Shown in pieces: positions 1-10,841 of a stretch of DNA of 64,000 nt (its first letter is position 1; each line of letters starts with the position of its first letter). The DNA comes from Prorocentrum cordatum (lineage: Eukaryota > Sar > Dinophyceae > Prorocentrales > Prorocentraceae). The stretch spans positions 260,001 to 324,000 of the forward strand of contig CAUYUJ010007258.1 of the NCBI GenBank assembly GCA_963575745.1, in the 5' to 3' direction. The translations under genes and the position numbers were made by a program. A model generated the notes under the pieces. The model saw only the letters and a program-made list of their open reading frames with translations, did no database searches and had not been told where the DNA came from.

Positions 1-517
1 AGGTGCTCGTACGAGTATAATTATTAATACTACTCATACGAGTCGTATGAGTTCTAATTACGTCATTTACTGCTGCTGGTAGCGCGACTGCGATCTGGAT
101 ACTTACATTGATGACGTTCTGTTTTCTTCCGACACATCGCCGTCTCAAGTCATGGGGTAAGTCTCTTCGCAACCAGAACTGTGAGTTGCAATCCCATCCA
201 GGGCGATTCGTTGTTCAATCAGCACGCGTCAGGCAGCGAAGTGTGTTCCACATGTGGTGCGACGAAGATCGTGAGTTGTTTGAACATCTTGCTCACATTG
301 ATTTTGTTTGTGCGGTTGGAGGGTGCCCTTCTTGGTTGTAAAGTGATTTTCTGGGAAAGCCTTTGTTGGTTTGAAAGTGTTGGTTTTGGTTGCAAAGAGC
401 AGTCTTGTTTGTAAAGAGACGTACGCAGGGTCGACACCTCCCGCATGTTGGTTTCCGGGCTGGCATCCGAGGCTGACGGGCGAGCGCCCGGCCAGACCCA
501 AGCATTGGGCGGCCCAG

Positions 518-566
518 GCTCCTCATGTTCAGCGTCGGCATCACCACCACCGTCGACGACTTCAAG
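518..566 (+). CDS. BASS/SBF transporter exon (MFSVGITTTVDDF block)
   Basis: The exon encodes one split base plus 16 codons, LLMFSVGITTTVDDFK. This matches the family block usually written like LM.GM.LT...DF that precedes the third helix. The acceptor is GGCCCAG|GCTCC. The donor is a non-canonical GC: TTCAAG|GCGCTT, after which the frame soon meets a stop (TAA at 571-573), so the coding segment must end here. Joining to 3994 gives F-K-A-C-L-T-R-P in frame. There is no obvious polypyrimidine tract upstream. An upstream exon must supply the first base of the first codon; it is not seen in 1-517. Confidence 0.75.
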
Positions 567-896
567 GCGCTTTAAGATACGCAGGGGTGGAAATCCGTGA
601 GGCTAACATAGCACCCGCCGCGGGCGTGAGCGACTACGGGCAGTTACAATCGTCAATGGGCATCCCTGCCTCCTGTTTCATGCTTGTTTCGGCCTTGTCA
701 TGAGCACCAAGCGGCGGTCTCATACACCCTCCTCTGCCTCCCGGCCCCAGCGCACGCCATCGACGCTCCGGCCGCAACGGGTTCCATGGGAGCGGGTGGG
801 CAGCTTTTGGGATAGCAGCAGCCAGGGCCGCCTACGATCCGACTCGATGCCATTCACATGCGCCGGTTGGGGCAGCGATTCCGATACGATTCGATT

Positions 897-1060
897 CCGT
901 CCTCCCCGTCCTCCTCCCCCCCCTCATCCTCATCCTCGTCCTCCTCATCCTCATCCTCATCCCCATCCCCATCCCCATCCTCCTCCCCATCCTCCTCCCC
1001 GTCCTCCTCCCCCTCCTCCTCCTTTTCTTCCTCCTCCTCCTCCTCCTCCTCCAGTCTGAG
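897..1060 (+). repeat. (CCT/CAT)n pyrimidine-rich microsatellite
   Basis: Imperfect CCT, CCCCAT and CCTCAT repeats on the + strand with few other bases. It gives long Ser/Pro/His or Glu/Asp open frames that are artefacts. It is the first of the CCT tracts in intron 1. Confidence 0.9.
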
Positions 1061-1746
1061 CTGGGCGCTGCGAGCCGACTCTGGTTCGGGACGCTCTTCC
1101 TCTGCTCTCGGGCACCGCAGTTGTGAGCCCTCCTCGCTGCCAGGCTCTCCGCCGTGCCGCGTTCGCCGCCCCCTTCTCTTCCTCAGAGGGGGCCCCCAAC
1201 AGGGCGGCGGCCACGCCGTGCGGTGGGTGGGTCGGGGTGGGGGCTCGGGTTCACCGCACGGTCTTGGGACCCAGATCGTTCTCCGAGGACGTCTCGGGCG
1301 ATTGGGTCTTCCGTGAACTGCCGCTTCGAGTGTCTGTCGGCATGCCGCGGTGCTGGCGTAAGCCGGGGTATACAGCAAAGAAGATGTGATGTATCCAATG
1401 TTTGTTTACGTAATCTGAGTCGGGCGTCAGAGGGAGACAGTACACAGTAACACACCCCCACGCACTAAGCCAAAAGGCTACGGAAACTGCCAGGATTTCG
1501 ATGCCACCGCAGGGTTCGTCATGGCTCCAGATCTTCGGCCGACTCCCGCCTTCCCGACCCTCCTCCGTCCGCACACCATCCGCGCCCTTTCCCCCCCCTC
1601 TGGTCCAAGAGCCATGGGGACTGACAGCAGTTTTGATGTTGCTTTGGCGGGACAGGAGAACTCCAGCAAAGGTTTCAGTCTGGGCCCTTCCTGGAAGGAG
1701 GGCATCATGTCGCTCGCAGGGCCGCGAATGGAAGAAAAACAACGGC

Positions 1747-1912
1747 ATACACAGAACTTCACTTCTCTGAATTCCGCGCGGCTTTCTTGGATCGGCGCTG
1801 GGTCCCCCCTGGCGGCGCTTCCAGCGCTGCCCCTGGCGCGCTCCGCGCGGCATGGAGAGGTGGCCCCAGCGCCGATCGAACACATTCGCGCGGACCTCCG
1901 CGACACTATGCT
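1747..1912. repeat. Foldback element family F1, copy 1 (diverged)
   Basis: The arms begin near TCCGCGCGGCTTTCTTGGAT on the left, and the right arm carries the complement of GGAGGTCCGCGCGAATG. The centre has CCCTGGCGCGCTCCGCGCGG. It shares arms and centre with the copies at 3528, 44021, 51388, 57500 and 58776. Confidence 0.75.
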
Positions 1913-1984
1913 CATTCGGTTTTTTGGCCCCTCTGGCGACAGGGCGGCCCCGCCTGCCTCGCGGGGGGTTCGTGGTCTTCTCCA

Positions 1985-2400
1985 CTCGGCTACACGTAGG
2001 AGTGACCCTTCCAGAGTGACCTTTGTCGGAAACTGGAATATATACACTACCAGTGGCGGGCTTTTTTCTAAATCCCAGGACTTCTTGAGCGTCGAGGACG
2101 ACGCTGGGGTAGTGTGGTGTATACTGTTTTCCCGATGTCCCGGGGAAACAACGAACATGTATACACCAGGGTCCCGTATACACCAGGATTCGCTCTCTAG
2201 TGCAAATTCCAATGCAGGGCCGGAACAAGCGTCGGTGTACAGAGTTCGATTCCCTTTTTTGGTTCGGACCCACTGTGGTCCCCCGACCGTTGACTGCGAT
2301 CCGATAGCAGCCGCTTGCGCGCTTCGGTTTGGCCCACCACCGCGCCCCCACAAGGCCGCGCACCAAAGGTCACTCTTGCCTGGGGTCACGCTTGCGTGAA
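1985..2400. repeat. Dispersed repeat family F19, copy with an insertion
   Basis: CGGCTACACGTAGGAGTGAC at the left and the later block with GATAGCAGCCGCTTGCGCGC and GGTCACTCTTGCCTGGGGTC match 51775-51985 in the same order. The copy here is about 200 bases longer because of an insert at roughly 2035-2265 that holds repeated GTATACACCAGG motifs. A short third fragment lies near 52725-52755. Confidence 0.65.
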
Positions 2401-2471
2401 GCCGAGCGGCCCGGGGCTGAGGGGGGCGTGCTCTTCTCAAGGGGAGGGGGGCCGCGTCAAAGTCCCAAGCA

Positions 2472-2625
2472 TGGCGTTCTGGTACGTTTCAGGAACAGTC
2501 AGGGTGATCCGTGGCGCTGGAATCCCGAGAACGATGCTTTGGCATGCATCAGGGTATTCAAACGGTTGTCTTCCAACTAAGCAGTTCCCTCAATGGAAAT
2601 GAACCCTTGTAGGGGCACTATGAAG
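2472..2625. repeat. Dispersed copy of the 72-bp repeat seen at 3198-3430
   Basis: GGCGTTCTGGTACGTTTCAG, then an A/G-rich stretch, GTGATCCGTGGCGCTGGAAT, and a tail with CCCTTGTAGGGGCAC match the units and the tail at 3198-3430. Confidence 0.6.
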
Positions 2626-2687
2626 AGGAGCTTGGAGGGAGGGTTCATTCAACATCGTTAATTCCTCTTGGGTTTACACTGGTCCTC

Positions 2688-2733
2688 CTCCTCCTCCCCC
2701 TCCTCCTCCTCCCCCTCCTCCTTCCCCTCCTCA
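2688..2733 (+). repeat. Short (CCT)n tract
   Basis: CCTCCTCCTCCTCCCCCTCC-type sequence on the + strand within intron 1. Confidence 0.9.
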
Positions 2734-2845
2734 TGAATACATTCTCCTTGTTGGAAGGGTGGGCTGGGCGTTTCGCCTGAGACTGGCTTCATTACCATAT
2801 ATGAGCCTTAAGCTTGAAAGTTGGCAACAGGTTCAATGAGGAAGG

Positions 2846-3175
2846 GCGGGCCGCTTCCAAAATGTGGCTCTCGCCTCAGCGCCGCGCACACCCGTTTCAA
2901 GCATTTGCAAGAGCTTCACGGATGGAGGGGCGGGGCGTTTTCAAAATGGGGTTGTTGCCCTAGCGCCGCGCACATTCGTTTCAACAGATTGCAAGAGTTC
3001 ACGGATTGAGGGGGGGTCCTTGTCAAAATGTTGTTCTCGCTTGAGCGCCGCGCACATTCGTTTTAACACATTGCATAAGTTTCGCGGATTGAGGGCAGTT
3101 CTTCTCAAACTGTGGTTCTCTTTTTAGCGCCGCGTGCATTCGTTTCAATCATGTGCAAGAGTTGTTCGGCTTCCA
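2846..3175. repeat. 82-bp tandem minisatellite, about 4 units
   Basis: The core GCGCCGCGCAC followed by ATTCGTTTCAA and TTGCAAGAGTT starts at 2879, 2963, 3045 and 3127, a spacing of 84, 82 and 82. Units are diverged by point changes. Confidence 0.85.
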
Positions 3176-3197
3176 ATTGTTAGCATACCAGGAACGG

Positions 3198-3430
3198 CGT
3201 TTTGGAACGATTCAGGATTGTCAGGGCGCAACAGTTACATTGATTCGCGGTGTTGGCGCCCCACGGATGGTATTCTGGCACGATTCAGGACCTTCAAGAC
3301 GCAACAGTCAGGTTGATTCGTGGCGTCGAAGTTCTGCGAATGGTTGTTTGGCACGCTTCAGGGTTTCCGCACGGTTGTCCCCCAACGGGGCATTTCCATA
3401 AGTGGAAACGAAATTTATGTATAAGGGGCA
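3198..3430. repeat. 72-bp tandem repeat, about 3 units
   Basis: TTTGGAACGATTCAGG, TTCTGGCACGATTCAGG and GTTTGGCACGCTTCAGG start at 3201, 3273 and 3346. Each is followed by CAACAGT.A..TTGATTCG.GG. It directly follows the 82-bp array. Confidence 0.75.
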
Positions 3431-3527
3431 CGTGGATAAATAAGGACATTTGGAGTCAGGGTGTATTCCGTTATTGTTGATGAGTCTGGGGCTTACATTG
3501 GTCTTTTTTAAGGGAACGGAGAATGGC

Positions 3528-3689
3528 ATAAACATAACATCTCGGAGGTCCGCGCGGATTTCTCGGATCGGCGCTGGACTCCCTTGGCGGCGCCTCCGGC
3601 GCCGCCCCTGGCGCGCTCCGCGCGCCAGGGAGGGGGGTCCAGCGCCGATTCGAGAAATCCGCGCGGACCTCCGAGTTTTGATGTTTACG
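3528..3689. repeat. Foldback element family F1, best preserved copy
   Basis: This is a near-complete palindrome. The left arm has CTCGGAGGTCCGCGCGGATT and then TCTCGGATCGGCGCTGGAC. The right arm is its reverse complement with a few mismatches, and AAACAT..AA flanks both sides (ATAAACATAACAT and the complement of GTAAACATCAAAA). The centre is GGCGCGCTCCGCGCGCC. It has no coding sequence of its own, so it looks like a MITE-type or foldback element. The translation SARISRIGAG/REIRADL that it yields is a repeat artefact. Confidence 0.85.
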
Positions 3690-3704
3690 TAAGTTTTCGT
3701 CTCC

Positions 3705-3898
3705 TTACTCCTCTTCCTCTTCCTTCCCCTCCTCCTTCTCCTCCTCCCTCCTCCTCCCTCCTCTCTCATCCCCCATCCCTCGTGCTCCCTCCTCCTTCTC
3801 CTCTCGCTCCCTCCTCCTCCCTCCTCCCTCCTTCGCCTCCTCTTCCTCCTCCTCCTCTTCCTCCCTCCGTCCTCCTCCCTCCTCCCTCCTCCTCCCTG
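3705..3898 (+). repeat. (CCT/CTC)n tract upstream of exon 2
   Basis: An almost pure pyrimidine run on the + strand that ends 95 bases before the exon at 3994. It may act as, or have grown from, the 3' splice-site polypyrimidine tract. Confidence 0.9.
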
Positions 3899-3993
3899 GA
3901 TCATCCAAGACGCACCTATCGCAGCCTCGTGCTCGGGCTGCCCTCGCTTTTTGGCGAGGGAGATGCGGGCCTGCCCGCCCCCCGGTGGCGGAG

Positions 3994-4080
3994 GCGTGCC
4001 TGACGCGCCCGGGCGCGGTCGCCATCAACTTCCTGTCGTGCTACGGGATCATGCCCGTCCTCGCCTACGCGATTGCTAAG
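3994..4080 (+). CDS. BASS/SBF transporter exon (LTRPGAV...MPVLAYAIAK block)
   Basis: 29 codons, phase 0 at both ends: ACLTRPGAVAINFL, then SCYGIMPVLAYAIAK. This is the family helix that starts with a basic-Pro turn (RP..V) and contains the MP..A motif. The acceptor is GGCGGAG|GCGTGC and the donor is GC: GCTAAG|GCCCTG. The frame hits TAG at 4090, so the exon ends before that. In the bacterial ASBT structure the residue four before the MP pair is a sodium-site glutamine; here it is Cys. A CCT tract lies 95 bases upstream and an AGG tract begins about 90 bases downstream. Confidence 0.85.
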
Positions 4081-4101
4081 GCCCTGATATAGGGGGCGCT
4101 C

Positions 4102-4158
4102 TTTCTTTCTCTCTCTCTCTCTTTCTCTCTCTCTTTATCTCTGTCTCCCTCTGCAGGG
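4102..4158 (+). repeat. (TC)n polypyrimidine stretch ending in CTGCAG|G
   Basis: TCTTTCTTTCTCTCTCTCTC-like sequence followed by CCCTCTGCAGG, a textbook 3' splice site by sequence. It lies only 20 bases inside intron 2 and no family-like coding sequence follows. It could be a decoy or an alternative acceptor. Confidence 0.5.
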
Positions 4159-4164
4159 GAGCTG

Positions 4165-4557
4165 GAGAAAAAAAAGGAGGAGGAGGAGGTCCTAAGCGCG
4201 AGCCTCCGTAAGGTAATTCTGTGATCACTGCTGACCCAGAGAGGGAGAAAGGAGGAGAGAAGGAGGAGGAGTAAGAAGAAGAAAAAGCAAAATAAGAAAA
4301 AGAAGAAGAAGAAGAGCAGGACGTGGGAAGAGGAAGGATGGAGGAAGGAGAAGGGATGAAGGAGAAGGGAGGAGGGGGAGGAGGAGGGAGCAGGGAGGAT
4401 GGAGGAACGGAGGACGGTGGACGGAGTAAGGAGGACGGAGGAAGGAGGACGGAGGGGGGAGGGGGGAGGAGGGAGGAGAGGGAGAAGGGAGGAGGGAGGG
4501 AGGAGGAGGAAGAGGAGGAGGAGGAGGAGGAAGAGGAGGAGAAGGAGGAGGAGAAGT
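4165..4557 (+). repeat. (AGG)n purine tract downstream of exon 2
   Basis: AGG, AAG and GGAGGGA repeats with AAGAAGAAGAA in the middle, on the + strand. It starts about 85 bases after the exon 2 donor and abuts the 3' end of the antisense LINE. Read on the minus strand it is a CCT tail of that LINE. Confidence 0.9.
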
Positions 4558-4559
4558 AG

Positions 4560-5629
4560 GATTTGTTTCCCGAAATTGTCAGACAGTCGGTTGACTGGCG
4601 GGCGAGCGGCGCTGGCGTGAGCCCAGCCACTCGGGAGCCATGGCCGACGACTGCCATCGCGGGCTCCTTCTCGTAGGCGGCCTCGCAGTACTGCTGCTGG
4701 TCCTCTGCCAGCGTGTCTGCCTTGGCCGCTCCTCTGCTCCTCCGTGGCCCCGCAGGCGAACTGGCCCTCCGCTCGCTGCATTCTTTCCCAGGCCTCTCCT
4801 CGTGCTCCTCCTGCTCGGCGCGCCTCCACTCCGCCGCGGCCCTCGTGCTCCGCTTCGAGCCCCTCTTCTTCCGCGCGGCCTTCGGCGCGTGCTGGGACGC
4901 CTTCCCTGGCGGCCACCCGGCGCACGCCCGCACCGTCGTGCTGCTTATAGGTGGTTCTCCGCCGTCGCTCCCCACTGCCAGCGGCAGTGCCTCGTCTCGC
5001 GTCGGGGCCCGCAGACTGCACGTGCCACGTGCGAGAGCTTTCCCTTTGAGCACCATTCTTCGGCCCTCTCGCTCTCGTCGGTCGGCTCCTTCTCCGGCGT
5101 CATCGTCATGGCACCTCTGCGTCCGCCGACGCGCTGCCAGTGACTTCTGCCTGCTGCCGGTCGACCCCTTGCACCTCGCACAGTGTAGCATCTTTCCCTG
5201 CACGATCAGCTGGTGCGGGAATCTCCTCTTCAGCTCCTCGAAGTCCTCCTTGTTGGTGGTGTCGCGCGTCCGTTTCTTTTTGGCTTCATCTTTCTCTCCC
5301 CACGTCATCGGTTCCACCCTCTCGAACAGCTCCTTGTATGCCTGGCCGATCCGAGTTCGCACCAGATGTGAGGTCGCCCGTACCCAGTTGTAGCAGCCCA
5401 TCTGTGCTTCCGAGATCTCGCGGGTGTTGACCGCCAGTCTTGCAATTAGTTTGCCCTTATGTGGCCGTGCCAAACTGCCATCGGCACGGTGGTTCTCGAT
5501 GTGCCTGACGAGTATGTCAGCCTCCCCTCTATTGTCGATCATTTGCTTGATCTTCTTCCAGAGGTCCCCGTGCGCTTTCGTATAGCCCTTGATGGGGTAC
5601 GCCTTGGCCTGCCAGCCCTTGCAAGACAC
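4560..5629 (-). pseudogene. LINE C-terminal region after RNase H (broken)
   Basis: Open from the Met complementary to 5629 as far as the simple repeat. The first part (GYTKAHGDLWKKIKQMI, VRHIENHRADGSLARPHKGK) resembles the end of a LINE RNase H domain and the segment after it. It is followed by a charged region and a short CARC motif. The frame differs from that of the preceding RNase H piece. Beyond about residue 350 the frame only translates the CCT/AGG repeat. Confidence 0.6.
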
Positions 5630-5666
5630 CGGAATCCGTGTAGAGTGTCAGGTTGCTTTCGGTCGA

Positions 5667-6200
5667 CTATAGGCAGTGTAGGGACGCCGTGATCTCCACC
5701 CTGTTGTTGGATTGCCTGGCCCCTGGATGTGGTCCCGAGACTTCAGCTGTGGTAGTCCATTGCCCGCTGACCTTCTTCACCGCGACCCAGCTCCATCGAC
5801 ATCTTCTGTAGCTGGAGTCGTCACCGTGTGCTCCTCCACTACCGCCGCCGCATGCTATGACATTGCCCCCCACCGCGTACAGCTTCTCGCCTTGGCTCTC
5901 GCTGGTGGTGCCTTCGGCTTTCCCCGTCCTCAGGTGCCTGCACTCCGTCTCGCACTCTGGTGGGGTAGTCCAAGCACGTGGTGTAGTACCTCTCAGCCAG
6001 AATGCTGCCCATTCGTCCGTACCTGGCTCGGCCTTCTGGATCAGGTTTTCCGTCTTCGGTAGATGTTGTGGTCGTTCTTGCAAGTGGGTCCTTCCCAGAG
6101 GATGTGGAAGTCGTCCGCGATCTCTCCGCACTCGTACGCGTTGAACGTGTCCCTGCCGAATTGGTCTTTTCTCTTCTGTGGTGGCCATGCTCCCGCGCAC
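5667..6200 (-). pseudogene. LINE RNase H domain remnant
   Basis: The segment GGGSGGAHGDDSSYRRCRWSW (residues about 118-138) corresponds to the family start DGSGG....RR.GW.W. The catalytic Asp before GSGG is replaced (ACGGGSGG), so activity is lost. RVEITASLHCL at the end matches the RNase H R.E..A....L helix. It stops at 5667 and is frame-shifted relative to the pieces on both sides. Confidence 0.65.
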
Positions 6201-6796
6201 GTTGCCGTGAGCAGCGCTCCGATCATGTGGTGTTTCCCGTATTTCCGCAGCCGCTTCAGTTGCATCTTCAGGTCGTATGTGTCTGCCCCGTGTTGCAGCT
6301 TTGCTCCGTTGTGGTGTCGGCTTGCTTGCCGCCAGGCGTTCTTCCTGAGGTCTATGGTGATCGCATCCAGCAGCTCTGGGTCGCCGTTGCCATCGTCTGG
6401 CTGCAGCTGCCAGCCTTCTTCAGCGTCCTCCCAGAAGTCAGCCGGCTTCCCGTCCCAGTTGAGCTCCCAGGGCTGAAGGATGAGCGCTCCTGTCACCCCT
6501 CTCCGTTGCTGCCACCTCGTGCTCCGTGGTGCTCCCTGAAGCCTTTCTCGTATTCGCGGCCAGGCTCGTCGTATTCCTCCTCGAATGCCTGGCCCGCTGG
6601 CCCAGAAGTCGAACCACGCCTGGATTTGGTCCCTCGGGATGGTTATTCTTGGGTCCGTGCCCTTGAGGTCCAATATCGTGGTGAGGCATCTTCCTGGCCA
6701 CGCTCTCCTGAGCCCTCTCGCGTATCTCATCCTGATGGCCGTGAGCTCTGAGGGGCTCGCTCCGTACGCCTTCGTGCCGCAGACGACCTGCGCCAT
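6041..6796 (-). pseudogene. LINE region between reverse transcriptase and RNase H (thumb plus Cys/His segment)
   Basis: VVCGTKAYGASPSELTAIRM starts the segment that follows the reverse transcriptase palm in these elements. Near the end, ECGEIADDFHILWEGPTCKN has a Cys-His-Trp-Cys spacing like a degenerate zinc-binding motif. The frame continues from the reverse transcriptase only after a shift near 6830. Confidence 0.6.
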
Positions 6797-6833
6797 GGGC
6801 CCCTGCTCGATGACCTGCCTCCTAGTCCTGACT

Positions 6834-7979
6834 TTACTTAGCTTCTTTGAGATGGCGTCGAACCTCCCGAGGCCGTTCTTCTTCCTTGTGATGTGCTTCG
6901 TCCGCCTCGTGCATGTCTTGCTTGCTCTGTCTAGTCCCAGGTATTCTGCCCTCCGTGGCTGCTGTGATTGTAACTCCCATGTCTTCGAGCCGTTTTGTCG
7001 CCCTCTTCGTCATTCCGATGTCCGTGCTGAACAGTATTGATTTGCCAGTCATGGCTAGGCCGTCCTGCTCCAGCTCTTTCGCCAGTTCATAGGTCGCCCT
7101 TACGATTCCGTCCTCCACCTTGGATGCGTTGCCCACCACGCGAAGCCCTATATCGTCGAGCCAGGTCCTGGGTTGCGCCATCTGCACCTTGCTGCGCATG
7201 GCCTTCACCACGTGGTAGATGAGCGTCCTCGCCCGGTTGTTGCTATGCCGCGACCCTGCCAGCAAGCTTCTTCGTGCGTAGATCGGCATGTTGCACGCGC
7301 TGTTCTCTTGAAGCATCCTTGGCGCGATGTGGACCAGCATGGCCATTGCTAGTACCCTCGGCGGGAAGCCATACTCCAACGCCCGTTCCGCCACCTTCTC
7401 GAAGACCAAGGAGTCGTAGAACCTTTTGACGTCTACCAGGGCATTGGCTGACTGCACCCCAAGCTCCTGCGAGGTCTCGTCTCCCACGGCTCTTGCCATT
7501 GCCTCCTTGAGGCAGGAGTTCCTTGCGACCGCGGCGTCAAAGTCCTCCTCCACGTCCTTGGCCCACTTCCTTATCTGATTCCTATTGAGCAGCTCCCACG
7601 TCCTTGCGAACCATGTGAGCAGCGCCAGCGCCCGATCTCCACTTCGAGTGAGCGCTGACTCGTCTAGCTTCTCCGCATCTTTCGGCTGCAGCATTGCAAT
7701 CGCTTCGGGCGTTTGCCACGGCCACGCGACCTCTTCCTCACAGCTGTTGTACATGTCGATGTAGGCCGGTCTTCCGTGCTCTGGCAGCCTTCTCACGTCG
7801 TCCATGTTCATCATGTCTGTGCCCTTACCCTTGTTTTGGATGACTTTCATCGTAGCGTCGAACTCCTCTAAGCTCAATATTGGTGTAAGCTCCGCTTTTG
7901 CCCTTCTCCTGAGCGTCTTAATTACTGCTATCGCCTCCTCACGTGTTGCATTGTGACTCCATATCTCCTCAAAGTCCAT
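6834..7979 (-). pseudogene. LINE reverse transcriptase domain
   Basis: 381 residues open. Palm motif A is ALVDVKRFYDSL (residues 180-191, catalytic Asp183). A basic/Ser-rich stretch (SLLAGSRHSNNRARTL, about 238-253) sits where motif B lies. Motif C is WLDDIGL (273-279, Asp275-Asp276). The catalytic Asp residues survive in this fragment, although the element as a whole is broken. In the same frame the upstream part continues past stops at 7983 and 8220 to about 8816. Confidence 0.8.
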
Positions 7980-7982
7980 GGC

Positions 7983-8816
7983 TTACAGGTCTACGCTCTC
8001 ATCTGGGCTGGTGGCCTTTGAGTCGTTCCTGATGTACTCATCTTCATGTCTCCTCTTCGGCTTGGTTACCTTGCGTAGGGCTCCCGGTGCTTTCGCCTCC
8101 GCGCTGGCCAGCCAGATCGGGTACTCTTTCGCTCCTCTCCTGAAGTCTTTCTTCAGCGAGGTCTTCGCCTCCGGCTTAGCTTGCTTCACCATGCCCTCTA
8201 GCACTCCATCGTCTACCTTCTACATCTCCTTGATGCGTTGGCCCCAGATCTTCCTGTGTAACCTCGCCGTACTCGTAGCTGTTCGCCCTGCTGTTGGTAC
8301 ACCCTCCATCTTTAGCCTCCTGTAGCAGTCTTCCAGCTGCTGCAGCTGTAGTCTTCCTCGCCTCCTGCTACTCAGCTTGGCGTACGTGTCCAGCGCCGCT
8401 GCCATTCTGCTCCACCAATTCGTCCTCTTGTTGCTGTAGTGTACTCTCCTCGGGCCCGACTCTCTGACCTCCTTCTCTTTGAACTCGTACTCCTCGCCTC
8501 TTCCTCTGAACTTCTTCTGGTCCTCCTGTATGCCGCATGCCTCGCAGTAGAAGCACTCCAACGTGGAGACAAGGTGGTGGTACTTGTCGCCCAGCCTCCG
8601 AGCCTCCATTTCGGTGGCCTTGAACGCCGCCGACATGCATTTGTATCCTGGTGGGGCGTCCAGCTTCGTTGGGTGCATCCTCTCATAACGCTTGTCCCAG
8701 GAGTCGTTCATGATGAGCGTGTCGTTGGAGCTGGCCATGTTGGTCACGACCTGCTGTTCCTCCCCCAGCTCGCCATCGTTGGCCTCGATGTGGCACCATG
8801 GGTCGCAGCCTTGCAC
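7983..8816 (-). pseudogene. LINE linker upstream of reverse transcriptase (stops at 8220 and 7983)
   Basis: One frame runs from 8816 to the reverse transcriptase, interrupted by nonsense codons at 8220 and 7983. ECFYCEACGIQ carries CxxC. The rest is charged and probably helical. It has no domain I can name. Confidence 0.55.
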
Positions 8817-9422
8817 CTGTCCAGCGGCATGCCCCTCTGGGTCCTCTGCTCCGGCTGCGAGCGAGGCCCCCTGACTATGCCTCTCGCCGCGTTCGCGGGT
8901 CGCACGGCACCCGCGGGCTGGGTGCTCCCAGTCCTCCTTTTCGCTTTCCCGTTGGTGCTGCCCACTGTGGTCCGCGCTCTGGTACTAGCGAGGTCGTGTT
9001 GGCCGTGGCGTTCGTCGCAAAGTCCGCGTCATGCACACTGGGCTCGTCAGGGGCCTCCGCTTTGCTGCGAGGGTGGCACGATGTTGGAGCTGCGCATGCC
9101 CTCGGTCTCGTGCATCTGCCACGCAAAGTTGTCTGTGTCCGCCAGTTCGTCCTGGATGTCAGTTCATTCCTCGCTGTCCTCTTCCATAATGTCTGCCTCT
9201 GGGTTGTCCGCGTCGTTTCTGGACACTGTGGTTGTCAGGCCATTGTCCTCACAGCTTGAGCTCCGCGCGTGCGATCGGTGCTGTTGGACCCTCCGCAGCT
9301 CGTACTCCAGGTGTGCCCCATGGCTGTCGTAAGTCATCTGGTAGGCCTCCATCTGGGAGCAACGGGTATGTGGTCCATCGTATCGGTGTCAGCGCCTCCC
9401 ATCTTGCGCACGTGATCGCGTC
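8817..9422 (-). pseudogene. Short broken frames between endonuclease and reverse transcriptase ORFs
   Basis: Several minus-strand frames of 60-90 residues overlap here without a recognisable motif. It probably holds the start of the second ORF and a decayed junction between ORFs. Confidence 0.35.
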
Positions 9423-10841
9423 TTAGTCGATTTGCGCCCGCTCTGGTTCTGGCTGTGGTGTTCGTGCTTGTCTTTCCGCCTGCTCCTGCGCCTTCAACCT
9501 TTTCCTCCTCTGCGCCTTGCTGTCTGGCTTGGGCGTCTTCCTCTTGCCGATCCTCGGGTGGCAGAGCGCATTCGGCATCGTCAGCGCTCTGGTGATGTTG
9601 TACTCGAGCTCCGACTTGATCGTCAGCTTTTGGCCGATGTGGGGCTTCCAGCTGATGTCGGTGACGGCCTCCAAGTTAGCAATGTGCTTGCATGCCTCTG
9701 GGCTTGCCAGCACGCAGTCGATGAGTGATGGCTCCACACCCGTTTTGTAGCATGTTGGTGCGTCGCATGGTAGTGTGTAGATGCGCGCGTCGCCCAAGAG
9801 GTCGCAGGATCCCTCTTTGGCGAACTTGGCCTGGTTCACGTTGAAGTCACCCGCGATAATCCAAGGCGTGCGCAGCGCCTTTGATAACCTGGCCACCTCA
9901 GCCAATCGCCTGGCCTTGCCTCCTTCCCGCAACGGCTGGTCGCACCTCAGGTAACGCGTTTTCAGCACTAGACTGTACCAACTGGGGTGCCACGTCATCG
10001 CCGTCCAATCCTCTATCTGCAAGAATCCCAGCTCCTCCACAACTCCATCTTGATGATGACCGCGGCTGCCAGCAGTATCCCCAGATACACTGCCGTGAGC
10101 CGCGTTTTCCCGAACGAGTGTGTTCCTGTAGTGTGAGCGCGCGGCAATCATCACGCCTCCCTTCGCGCCTCCGTCGGTATGGGTAGATTGCTGCGTTGCT
10201 GCGAAGCACGCCTTCAGATCCCACTTGTGCAAGAGAGCCTCCACCTCCTCCAGCAGGCGTGGTCGAAGATGGGTTTCCTGAACCAGGTGCGTGTCAAAAC
10301 CGTGCCCATTGCTCTTGGTACCGTCTATCTTAAGGAGCTTGTCCTTAAGCCACGACTCCACGGCAGGTCCCCCAGTGGTGATGTTGCCGACGAACATATT
10401 CCTGACTCCCTTGTCGGACTTGAACGCACGGTGGGCGCCAGGGCGTTGCCGACAGTCCTTTAAGTTGGCGGGCTGCCCGCTGCTGGCCGCCAATCTGGCC
10501 CTGGCCTTCGCGAGCGCGCTGTCCTCCAGCTCCGTGTCGACATCGTCGCCCGCCTTGGTGCTGATGGCGTCTGTTGGCGGCTTTGACTGCGCGCTGGCAG
10601 CTTGTTGTTGCGCTGCCTCCGCTCCCTCCTTCTCCACATCTCGCACGTCCACCAGGGCTGGACCTAAACGGTGTGTTTGGTGATTCCGTAGGCCGTTTTC
10701 GTGTCGATTTCGTTCTGCAGCGAAGGCGGATTGGAGACAGCGAGGGACAACGAAAACAAAACGAAAACGAAACAACGCCGTTAGGTTCAGCCCTGATGTC
10801 CACCTTCTTCTTCTTCGCCTCCTGCCTGAGCGTCTCCTCAT
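9423..10841 (-). pseudogene. LINE apurinic-type endonuclease (EEP) domain
   Basis: 472 residues open. The EEP signatures in order are VQETHL (Glu189), IIAGDFNV (Asp332, Asn334), SLIDCVLAS (Asp375) and WKPHIGQ (His401). The last site has Pro where many EEP nucleases have Asp before His. The C-terminal 50 residues are Lys/Arg/Glu-rich and end in a natural-looking stop at 9423. The first 60 residues look out of frame, so the real upstream reading comes from the overlapping frame at 10790-11060. Confidence 0.8.

Larger units (their letters stand above)
567..3993 (+). other. Intron 1 of the transporter gene (GC...AG)
   Basis: Non-coding. It contains CCT tracts at 897-1060, 2688-2733 and 3705-3898, palindromic foldback copies at 1747-1912 and 3528-3689, a dispersed repeat at 1985-2400, and tandem arrays at 2472-3430. 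The stretches 567-896, 1060-1745 and 3431-3527 hold nothing I recognise. Confidence 0.65.

Noticed and set aside
1-517. Upstream exon of the transporter
   Set aside because: I looked for a hydrophobic segment ending one base into a codon with a G donor and found nothing convincing.
2238-2262. tRNA or Pol III unit (GAGTTCGATTCCC followed by TTTTTT)
   Set aside because: There is no room for an acceptor stem between the box and the T run, and no D-arm upstream.
4102-4170. True 3' splice site CCCTCTGCAG|GG
   Set aside because: Sequence is ideal, but what follows (GGAGCTGGAGAAAAAAAAGG) does not continue the transporter and lies 80 bases after a donor.
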